Assembly: GCA_902475475.1 (NCBI GenBank) | Contig: CABRZY010000080.1 | Location: 1 to 7,586 of the forward strand | From: an uncultured Collinsella sp. | GTDB taxonomy: Bacteria > Actinomycetota > Coriobacteriia > Coriobacteriales > Coriobacteriaceae | DNA length: 7,586 nucleotides | Reading direction: 5' to 3' | In this document: piece after piece, positions 1-4,656 of the stretch | How the letters are laid out: every line of letters begins with the position of its first letter | How positions within the stretch are numbered: the first letter of the stretch is position 1 | Translations under genes and position numbers: made by a program | Notes under the pieces: model-generated | The model's database searches: none | The model's input: only the letters and a program-made list of their open reading frames with translations | What the model was told of the DNA's origin: nothing

Positions 1-252
1 GGCAAAATCCTCTTCCGCAAGGAGCTCGCGTCGGGCGTCTTTAAGGTCAAGCAGGTCTTCTTTGCCGTGCCCTCTACGCGCTGGGACGAGGATTTTGCCA
101 AGTTCGAGCACGTGCTGGCAAACTTCCCCGATCGCAACGAGGAGTCCTATGCCCAGGTTGCCGCTCGCGCTGCGGCTGCTCGCGTCGCCGAGCAGGCCCA
201 GGCTGCCGCCGAGGACGATGAGGACGATGATGATTGGCGCAAGTACCTGTAA
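1..252 (+). CDS. C-terminal end of an unrecognised protein (5' partial)
   Basis: The frame is open from the first base of the window to a TAA at 250-252, so this is the last 83 residues of a gene that begins upstream. A GTG at 67 could serve as a start, but the frame continues without a stop to base 1, with protein-like sequence (KILFRKELASGVFKVKQVFF). The visible part has a basic/hydrophobic stretch, then an Ala-rich, probably helical segment (about residues 48-68), then a strongly acidic tail (EDDEDDDD) ending in WRKYL. I do not recognise the family. The acidic tail suggests a soluble cytoplasmic protein but gives no function. The hairpin just downstream probably ends its transcript. Confidence 0.7.
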   Translation, partial: GKILFRKELASGVFKVKQVFFAVPSTRWDEDFAKFEHVLANFPDRNEESYAQVAARAAAARVAEQAQAAAEDDEDDDDWRKYL

Positions 253-278
253 TCGGTAGATGCTGACAGATAGGTCGA

Positions 279-311
279 GCCGGCGGGAGAGGCTGCTCCC
301 GTCGGCTTTTT
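279..311 (+). terminator. Intrinsic terminator-like hairpin in front of the SGNH hydrolase gene
   Basis: The arms at 279-289 and 296-306 pair over 11 bp with one G-U wobble (GCCGGCGGGAG with CTCCCGTCGGC). The loop is six bases (AGGCTG), and five T residues follow at 307-311. This is a textbook rho-independent shape, placed 27 nt after the upstream stop codon. It ends only 19 nt before the next ATG, so it could also act as a leader attenuator for the hydrolase. Confidence 0.85.
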
Positions 312-330
312 ACTAAAGGAAGGGCTTACG

Positions 331-990
331 ATGAAAAACGTTCTGTGCTTTGGCGACAGCAATACCTATGGCTATGATCCGGCGGGTATGCGCGACGGCA
401 CCGCGGTGCGCTATGCGCACGATGTGCGCTGGTGCGGCGTGGTCCAGCGCGACCTGGGCGAGGGCTGGCATGTAATTGAGGAAGGCCTAAACGGTCGCAC
501 GACGGTGCGTGACGATATGTGCCATCTGGATACTAACCTCAACGGCATTCGCGCGTTGCCGATGCTGCTCGAGGCCCATAAGCCGCTGGATGCGATTGTG
601 ATTATGCTGGGCACCAACGACTGCAAGACGGTTTTTGGCGTGGGGGCTGCCGATATCGCCCGCGGTGCCATGGCGCTGATCCGCGCCGTCCGCGCGTTTC
701 CGTGGACCGACGCTGCGCCCTGCCCGCGCATTCTGCTGATGGCGCCTATCAAGATTAAGCCGCAGATCGCCGATGTGTACATGACCGACTTTGACGAGCA
801 CTCCGTCGAGGCCTCGGAGCATTTTGCCGAATACTATGCGTATGTTGCCGAACAGTTTGGCTGCGACTTTTTGAATGCCGCCGATTTTGCCGAGCCGGGC
901 GATATCGATTATCTGCACATGATGCCCGAAAGCCACGAGAGCTTGGGCCACGCCGTGGCAGCCAAGCTCCAAGAGATGCTCGGTGAGTAG
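331..990 (+). CDS. SGNH/GDSL-family hydrolase, arylesterase/acyltransferase (MsAcT-like)
   Basis: A predicted serine esterase of 219 residues, with no signal peptide and so probably cytoplasmic. The SGNH blocks are visible. Block I is FGDSNT (residues 7-12, nucleophile Ser10). Block II Gly/Asn falls in EEGLNGRTT (50-58). Block III is MLGTNDCK (92-99, Asn96). Block V has Asp193 and His196 (DYLH). The pattern of CFGDS, DVRW, VIEEGL.RTT, PLD and IMLGTND matches what I recall of the Mycobacterium smegmatis acyltransferase MsAcT, including spacing and length. Family members hydrolyse short-chain or aryl esters, and some favour transesterification. The natural substrate cannot be read from the sequence. 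The ATG at 331 is well supported by AAAGGAAGG at 315-323. It follows a terminator-like hairpin very closely. Confidence 0.92.
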   Translation: MKNVLCFGDSNTYGYDPAGMRDGTAVRYAHDVRWCGVVQRDLGEGWHVIEEGLNGRTTVRDDMCHLDTNLNGIRALPMLLEAHKPLDAIVIMLGTNDCKTVFGVGAADIARGAMALIRAVRAFPWTDAAPCPRILLMAPIKIKPQIADVYMTDFDEHSVEASEHFAEYYAYVAEQFGCDFLNAADFAEPGDIDYLHMMPESHESLGHAVAAKLQEMLGE

Positions 991-1000
991 CACGGCCCCA

Positions 1001-1037
1001 AACCGCCGCAAAGGGGACAGGCACCTTTGCGGCGGTT
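1001..1037. repeat. Perfect 14-bp hairpin with GGGACAGG loop (element 1 of a dispersed family)
   Basis: The arms AACCGCCGCAAAGG (1001-1014) and CCTTTGCGGCGGTT (1024-1037) are perfectly complementary over 14 bp around a 9-nt loop (GGACAGGCA). It starts 10 nt after the hydrolase stop. No T tract follows on the plus strand, so it is a poor intrinsic terminator. Related hairpins lie at 2048-2077 and 2097-2133. In one of them the GGGACAGG core is kept while both arms differ. This suggests a REP-like dispersed element rather than coding DNA, although one long reading frame runs through it. Confidence 0.75.
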
Positions 1038-1069
1038 ATGCCCGGGTAAACGAACGGCTTGGCTGCCAT

Positions 1070-1681
1070 ATGGGCATGGACGAGCTCATCGACCTATTTG
1101 CTGAGGGCGACGAACTCGTCTCCAATACCGCTTTTGAGGATTTGGATCTTGCCTATGACGTTGCGAACGGCGCGACCTTCGATGGCGTCGTGTTCCGATC
1201 TTGCGAGTTCGATGGCGTTGACTGGAGCGGCTCGATGTTTCGCAACGTGGTGTTTCGCGGCTGCCGCTTTATCCGCTGCAACATGGAAGGCTGCTGGCTC
1301 AACCGCTGTGACTTCGTTGACTGCTCGGCGCCGGGACTCAACTTGCTCAGGGCGCGTCTGTCGAGTGTGTCGTTTGCATCGTGCGATTTGAGCTATGCGA
1401 ACCTTTCGGAGGGGCGTATTGGCCCTATGACAGCACGCGATACGCGTCTGAGCGAGGCCGCGTTTCAGGGTGCTAAGCTGGGTCAGATACGCCTGGATGG
1501 CTGTGACCTGACGCGTGTGGATGTGTTTAAGACGTCGCTTTCCGGCGTTGATGTGTCGCGCTGTACATTCGCGGCCCCTGTCGTCTCGGGTGACTACCGT
1601 GAGCTGCGTGGCTTGACGGTCAATGCCGAGCAGGCGCTGGCACTCTCGGGTTTGTTGGGAATTCAACTCGCTGACGACTAG
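1070..1681 (+). CDS. Pentapeptide-repeat protein with Qnr-like layout
   Basis: From the ATG at 1070 the protein has 203 residues. An acidic N-terminal segment (MDELIDLFAEGDE) is followed by about 27 uninterrupted pentapeptides in phase, from ATFDG to CTFAA, roughly residues 36-170. The central position is mostly Phe or Leu, and Cys is frequent two residues before it (CEF, CRF, CDF, CDL). This pattern folds into a right-handed quadrilateral beta-helix. The C-terminus (LTVNAEQALALSGLLGI) looks like the helical cap of Qnr/MfpA-type proteins, some of which mimic DNA and protect gyrase. That role here is inference only. The start is uncertain. A GTG at 983 would overlap the hydrolase gene by 8 nt, but its extra 29 codons run through the hairpin repeat at 1001-1037, which has non-coding relatives, so I prefer 1070 (or 1076). 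Neither site has a strong Shine-Dalgarno. Confidence 0.85.
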   Translation: MGMDELIDLFAEGDELVSNTAFEDLDLAYDVANGATFDGVVFRSCEFDGVDWSGSMFRNVVFRGCRFIRCNMEGCWLNRCDFVDCSAPGLNLLRARLSSVSFASCDLSYANLSEGRIGPMTARDTRLSEAAFQGAKLGQIRLDGCDLTRVDVFKTSLSGVDVSRCTFAAPVVSGDYRELRGLTVNAEQALALSGLLGIQLADD

Positions 1682-1717
1682 GCGCCCCGGTCCTTTGCTC
1701 GACCGCTATCTAAAATC

Positions 1718-1784
1718 AAACCGTCGCAACATCCGATGATTTTTCGCGTTTGCGCGATTTTCATCGAATGTTGCGACGGTTTTT
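1718..1784 (+). terminator. Long palindrome with T tract; probable terminator of the pentapeptide gene
   Basis: The arms at 1718-1739 and 1761-1782 pair over 22 positions with a single C-A mismatch at 1733/1767. The 21-nt loop holds its own small stem (TCGCG/CGCGA, 1744-1757). The T tract 1780-1784 overlaps the end of the right arm on the plus strand. It lies 36 nt after the pentapeptide gene stop. The stem is much longer than an ordinary terminator needs, so it may be a repeat element reused as one. The overall design (21-22-nt arms, 21-25-nt loop) matches the palindromes at 5206-5272 and 6143-6209, but the arm sequence differs. Confidence 0.7.
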
Positions 1785-1821
1785 GGTGCAAACTAGCCTG
1801 ACCCTTTTGCACTACCTGTTT

Positions 1822-2038
1822 GTCTTGATCCGTAACATCTTGAGTCGATTTTGCCGAGTTGTTGTTACAGATCGAGATTTTCGTTTCAGCGGAATTTGAA
1901 TGTCTCGATCTGTAACATTTGGGCGGCTAAATCGTCTCTATCTGTTACAGATCGAGATATGCGAAAGGACCAGAGTGAAAAATCTCGATCTGTAACAGGT
2001 GGACCTAAAAAAGGGCTCTAACTGTTACAGATTGAGAT
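1822..2038. repeat. Six-copy alternating-orientation 16-mer array with 80-bp period
   Basis: Copies of TGTTACAGATCGAGAT occur on the plus strand at 1863-1878 (exact), 1943-1958 (exact) and 2023-2038 (one change). They occur inverted at 1822-1837 (three changes), 1902-1917 (one change) and 1982-1997 (exact). Same-orientation copies are exactly 80 bp apart, and adjacent copies start alternately 41 and 39 bp apart, leaving spacers of 25, 23, 25, 23 and 25 nt. The spacers are largely unlike each other, though those at 1918-1942 and 1998-2022 agree at about 14 of 25 positions. Neighbouring copies can form 15-16-bp stems with 23-nt loops. No gene is visible within the array. Confidence 0.9.
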
Positions 2039-2047
2039 ATTTGCAGG

Positions 2048-2077
2048 AACCGCCACAAAGGTGCCCTTATGGCGGTT
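2048..2077 (-). repeat. Hairpin related to element 1, loop-deleted (element 2)
   Basis: The arms AACCGCCA (2048-2055) and TGGCGGTT (2070-2077) form 8 bp. An inner AAGG/CCTT stem (2058-2061, 2065-2068) lies beyond a small bulge. Read on the minus strand, its second half (GGCACCTTTGTGGCGGTT) matches the second half of the hairpin at 1001-1037 at 17 of 18 positions, while about six loop bases (the GGACAG part) are missing. It appears to be a degenerate copy of the same element. Confidence 0.6.
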
Positions 2078-2096
2078 TTGACATTTGCCCAGATAA

Positions 2097-2133
2097 AACC
2101 TGCCAAAATAAACCTGTCCCTTTTTGGCAGGTT
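2097..2133 (-). repeat. 12-bp hairpin with GGGACAGG loop (element 3), possible thiD terminator
   Basis: The arms AACCTGCCAAAA (2097-2108) and TTTTGGCAGGTT (2122-2133) are perfectly complementary. On the minus strand the loop reads AGGGACAGGTTTA, carrying the same GGGACAGG core as the hairpin at 1001-1037 although the arms differ. On the minus strand it starts 9 nt after the thiD stop and the arm runs into four T residues, so it may end the thiCD transcript. Confidence 0.65.
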
Positions 2134-2142
2134 GCTGGCTAT

Positions 2143-2973
2143 TTAATATTGCCACATGTGATTGACGGGGCCGGAGCCTTTGCCCATGTCAAAGCCCGCG
2201 GCGAGGGCGCCCGTTAGGTAGGCCTTGCCGGCGTTGACGGCATCGGCAAGATCCATGCCCTGGGCCAGCGCGCAGGCGATGGCTGACGAGAGCGTGCAGC
2301 CGGTGCCGTGCGTGTTGTCGGTCTCGATGCGCTTGTGGCGGAACCACGTGGTGAGCGGATCGCCCAGATGGTTGCCCTCGTCATCGAGCGGCGCGGGCTC
2401 TGCTAGCACATCGTTGGCCTCGTTGACAAAATGCCCGCCCTTAACGAGGGACGCGCACCCAAAGCGGCGGGTGAGGAGCATGGCGGCATTTTGCTGCGTG
2501 CGCTCGGAATCGACTTCGTAATCGAGCAGCGCCATGGCCTCGGGAATATTGGGTGTGATAACGGTCGCCAGTGGGAACAGGCGGCGTGTAAGCGCTTCGG
2601 CGGCGTCCTCGGCGATGAGGCGAGCGCCCGAAGTGGCGACCATGACGGGGTCGACGACGATATTTTGTGCCTCCCAGGCGTTCAAGCGGTCGGCTATGAC
2701 TTCGATAATCTCGGCAGAGGAAACCATGCCGATCTTGACGGCACTGGGGCGGATATCGTCAAAAACGGCATCGATCTGCGCCGCGACAATATCCGGGGAG
2801 ATATTCTGCACGGCAGTGACGCCCAGGGTGTTCTGTGCGGTGATGGCCGTGATGGCCGTCTCGGCATACAAGCGGTGCGCCGTGATGGTCTTGATGTCGG
2901 CCTGAATGCCGGCACCGCCGCTGGAATCGGATCCTGCGATGGACAGGACGGCAGGTACCTTGCTACGATCCAT
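2143..2973 (-). CDS. thiD: Hydroxymethylpyrimidine/phosphomethylpyrimidine kinase ThiD
   Basis: This ribokinase-fold kinase phosphorylates HMP and HMP-phosphate to HMP-pyrophosphate in cytoplasmic thiamine synthesis. Its 276 residues match the usual family length (about 265-275). Visible motifs are the N-terminal substrate loop AGSDSSGGAGIQADIKT (13-29), the central VDPVMVATSGARL, VKGGH, and the anion-hole/catalytic motif THGTGC (221-226, Cys226). It ends in the typical GKGSGPVNH tail. The ATG at 2973 has GGGAG about 7 nt upstream on the minus strand. It lies 177 nt downstream of thiC on the same strand and is probably co-transcribed under the thiC riboswitch, though a TATAAT in the gap could give it a second promoter. 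No ThiE fusion is present. The bifunctional HMP/HMP-P activity is the family norm. A pyridoxal kinase is the main alternative and is less likely next to thiC. Confidence 0.96.
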   Translation of the reverse strand: MDRSKVPAVLSIAGSDSSGGAGIQADIKTITAHRLYAETAITAITAQNTLGVTAVQNISPDIVAAQIDAVFDDIRPSAVKIGMVSSAEIIEVIADRLNAWEAQNIVVDPVMVATSGARLIAEDAAEALTRRLFPLATVITPNIPEAMALLDYEVDSERTQQNAAMLLTRRFGCASLVKGGHFVNEANDVLAEPAPLDDEGNHLGDPLTTWFRHKRIETDNTHGTGCTLSSAIACALAQGMDLADAVNAGKAYLTGALAAGFDMGKGSGPVNHMWQY

Positions 2974-3018
2974 GTTCGCTCCCTTGTTCGGTCGGATTCA
3001 AATGGGTCTCCTGCCTGC

Positions 3019-3024
3019 ATTATA
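3019..3024 (-). promoter_or_regulatory. Possible -10 element for thiD in the thiC-thiD gap
   Basis: A consensus TATAAT reads on the minus strand at 3024-3019, 45 nt upstream of the thiD ATG. The hexamer 17 nt further upstream (CATACA, 3047-3042) is a poor -35 and lies inside a GC-rich hairpin. This is a tentative call that would let thiD be expressed without thiC. Confidence 0.3.
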
Positions 3025-3029
3025 AAGTT

Positions 3030-3059
3030 GCCCGGGCCGGCTGTATGCCGATCCCGGGC
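3030..3059 (-). other. GC-rich hairpin between thiC and thiD
   Basis: GCCCGGG (3030-3036) pairs with CCCGGGC (3053-3059), extended inward by a CGGC/GCCG stem past a small bulge and closed by a 5-nt loop. On the minus strand it is followed by AACTTTATAATG, which is not a real T tract. It may therefore slow polymerase, stabilise the upstream mRNA or mark an RNA-processing point rather than terminate cleanly. Confidence 0.45.
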
Positions 3060-3150
3060 GGGTGGTGCAATCTTTACGCAAATGTAAGAAAATGTTCACA
3101 TGTCAACAATTGACGAACACCTTGTGGCCGATTGTGGCTCCGTTGGCGAG

Positions 3151-4485
3151 TTAATCCTCCATGCCAAGATCGATCGTCGTGCCCTCGAACACCTTGTTGA
3201 CGGTGCGGACGGCGCACATCTTGCCACACATGGTGCAAGTGCCCTCGGTGGCGGCGGGGGACTCCTCGTAGCGCTTCTTGCCCGTAACCGGGTCGAGCGC
3301 GCACTCCCACATGGCGTCCCAGTCGAGCTTGCGGCGTGCCTGGCCCATCTTGTCGTCCATGTCGCGGGCGTGGGGCACCTTTTTGGCGATGTCGGCGGCG
3401 TGTGCGGCAATCTTGGTGGCCATGAGGCCGTCGAGCACGTCCTGGGCGTTGGGCAGGCACAAGTGCTCGGCCGGCGTCACGTAGCACAGGAAGTCGGCGC
3501 CGGAGCTGGCGGAGATAGCGCCGCCGATGGCAGCGGTGATGTGGTCGTAGCCCACGCCGATATCGGTCACCAGCGGCCCGAGCACATAGAACGGGGCGTT
3601 GTGGCACAGGCGCTTCTGCAGTTTCATGTTGGCGGCGATCTCGTCGAGCGCCATGTGGCCCGGACCCTCGACCATAACCTGGACGCCGGCGGCCCATGCG
3701 CGCTTGCACAGCTTGCCCAGCTCGATCATCTCGGCGGTCTCGGTGGCGTCGTTGGAGTCGTAGAGGCAGCCCGGGCGACAGGAGTCGCCGAGCGAAATCG
3801 TCACGTCGTACTCGTGGCAGATTTCGAGCAGCTCGTCGTAGAACTCATAGAACGGGTTCTCGTTACCGGTGACCTCCATCCAGCCAAACAGCAGCGAGCC
3901 GCCGCGGCTCACGATGTTCATGAGGCGGCCGGTCTCCTTAAAGGTCTTTGTGACCGACTTGTTGATGCCGCAGTGGATGGTCATAAAGTCCACGCCGTCC
4001 TCGGCGTGCGCGCGCACGACCTCGAACAGGTCGTCCTTGGTAAGCTTGACCAGCGGCTTTTCCATGTAGCCGATGGCGTCGTACATGGGGACGGTACCTA
4101 CCATGAGCGGCGTCTCGTCGATGAGCTGCTGGCGGAACTGGCGCGTCTTGCCCGAGTTGGAGAGGTCCATGATGGCGTCGGCGCCAAAGTCCTCGGCGAT
4201 CTTGACCTTCTTCCATTCCTCGGCGGCATCGGCCTTGTCGCCCGAGATGCCCAAGTTCACGTTGACCTTGGTGGACAGGCCCTCACCGACGCCAAAGGCG
4301 CGCATGCCTTTTTTGATGTGCACGATGTTGGCAGGAATGGCGATGCGGCCGTCGGCCACGCGCTCGCGGATGTACTCGGGGTCGCGATGCTCGCGCTCGG
4401 CGACTTCCTTCATCTGCGGTGTGATCTGCCCGGCGCGGGCGAAGTCGATTTGCGTGACGAGCTTGGGCTCGGTCTGTGTGCTCAT
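3151..4485 (-). CDS. thiC: Phosphomethylpyrimidine synthase ThiC
   Basis: This radical-SAM enzyme converts aminoimidazole ribotide (AIR) to HMP-phosphate, the first dedicated step of the pyrimidine branch of thiamine synthesis. With the start chosen here it has 444 residues, the short-form length. Recognisable stretches are QITPQMKEVAEREH, GRIAIPANIVH, the NLGISGDKAD segment, IMDLSNSG, GTVPMYDAIGYMEK, FMTIHCGIN, SRGGSLLFGWM, SLGDSCRPGC, VMVEGPGHM, FYVLGPLVTDIGVGYDHITAAIGGA and CYVTPAEHL. The C-terminal 4Fe-4S ligands are Cys417, Cys420 and Cys424 (CTMCGKMC). The ATG at 4485 is preceded by AAGGGAG about 8 nt upstream. An in-frame ATG at 4509 lies inside the TPP aptamer and is rejected. The gene is led by a TPP riboswitch and followed by thiD. 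Confidence 0.97.
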   Translation of the reverse strand: MSTQTEPKLVTQIDFARAGQITPQMKEVAEREHRDPEYIRERVADGRIAIPANIVHIKKGMRAFGVGEGLSTKVNVNLGISGDKADAAEEWKKVKIAEDFGADAIMDLSNSGKTRQFRQQLIDETPLMVGTVPMYDAIGYMEKPLVKLTKDDLFEVVRAHAEDGVDFMTIHCGINKSVTKTFKETGRLMNIVSRGGSLLFGWMEVTGNENPFYEFYDELLEICHEYDVTISLGDSCRPGCLYDSNDATETAEMIELGKLCKRAWAAGVQVMVEGPGHMALDEIAANMKLQKRLCHNAPFYVLGPLVTDIGVGYDHITAAIGGAISASSGADFLCYVTPAEHLCLPNAQDVLDGLMATKIAAHAADIAKKVPHARDMDDKMGQARRKLDWDAMWECALDPVTGKKRYEESPAATEGTCTMCGKMCAVRTVNKVFEGTTIDLGMED

Positions 4486-4493
4486 TGGCACGG

Positions 4494-4588
4494 CTCCCTT
4501 CGTTGGCATTACCCATATCAGGTTTGCGGGTCAGGGCGGGCGCGCCCAATCTCAGCCTGCCGTCTTGTCCTGCAAGCCCCCCGTTTAT
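4494..4588 (-). promoter_or_regulatory. TPP riboswitch (THI element) controlling thiC
   Basis: On the minus strand the leader carries the hallmark TPP-aptamer segments in the right order. There is a GGGGGG 5' strand (4577-4582), a helix GCTTGC/GCAGGC, the pyrimidine-sensing CTGAGA (4550-4555), a variable GGGC/GCCC arm, CCTGAT (4517-4522), and TGGGTAATGCCAACGAAGGGAG (ending at 4494). The 3' strand includes the thiC Shine-Dalgarno (AAGGGAG), and no terminator with a T tract separates it from the ATG at 4485. Control is therefore probably translational, by hiding the ribosome binding site when thiamine pyrophosphate binds. The TGG/CCA stem near the 3' end has an A-A opposition where the consensus usually pairs. 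Class identity is secure; the mode of control is inferred. Confidence 0.95.
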
Positions 4589-4600
4589 GTAATGGGCTCA

Positions 4601-4608
4601 AGTATAGC
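4601..4608. promoter_or_regulatory. Overlapping divergent -10-like elements (thiC and membrane-protein gene)
   Basis: The bases AGTATAGC read as TATACT on the minus strand (4606-4601), at a suitable distance to start the riboswitch transcript near 4594. On the plus strand they read as TATAGC (4603-4608), facing the gene at 4657. No convincing -35 is visible in either direction. This is the only AT-rich hexamer pair in the divergent gap. Confidence 0.4.
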
Positions 4609-4656
4609 TCGAATGGGTACGATTGGCCTAACGAGCGTGCCTGTGAGGAGGCGAAC

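Noticed and set aside
983..1069. GTG start giving the pentapeptide protein 29 extra N-terminal residues
   Set aside because: The extension translates the 14-bp hairpin repeat, whose relatives at 2048-2133 are non-coding, and shows no family-like sequence. It cannot be fully excluded because no start has a strong ribosome binding site.
1822..2038. CRISPR array
   Set aside because: Repeats are only 16 nt and alternate in orientation, spacers are 23/25 nt, and there are no cas genes or leader. CRISPR repeats are longer and all point the same way.
1822..2038. Replication origin or DnaA-box cluster
   Set aside because: The repeated 16-mer contains no TTATCCACA-like box and no adjoining AT-rich unwinding region or dnaA/dnaN genes.
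1999..2217. Small plus-strand ORF across the repeats and the thiD 3' end
   Set aside because: It overlaps the array, two hairpins and thiD antisense, with no ribosome binding site or recognisable protein features.
2225..3087. Overlapping plus-strand ORFs opposite thiD
   Set aside because: These are shadow frames of thiD produced by high GC content; the minus-strand frame carries all ThiD motifs.
3100..4656. Very long plus-strand open frame antisense to thiC, continuous with the membrane-protein gene
   Set aside because: It mirrors thiC codon bias on the other strand, has no ribosome binding site and low-complexity Val/Gly/Ala/His composition. The real gene begins at the ATG at 4657 with a strong GAGGAGG.
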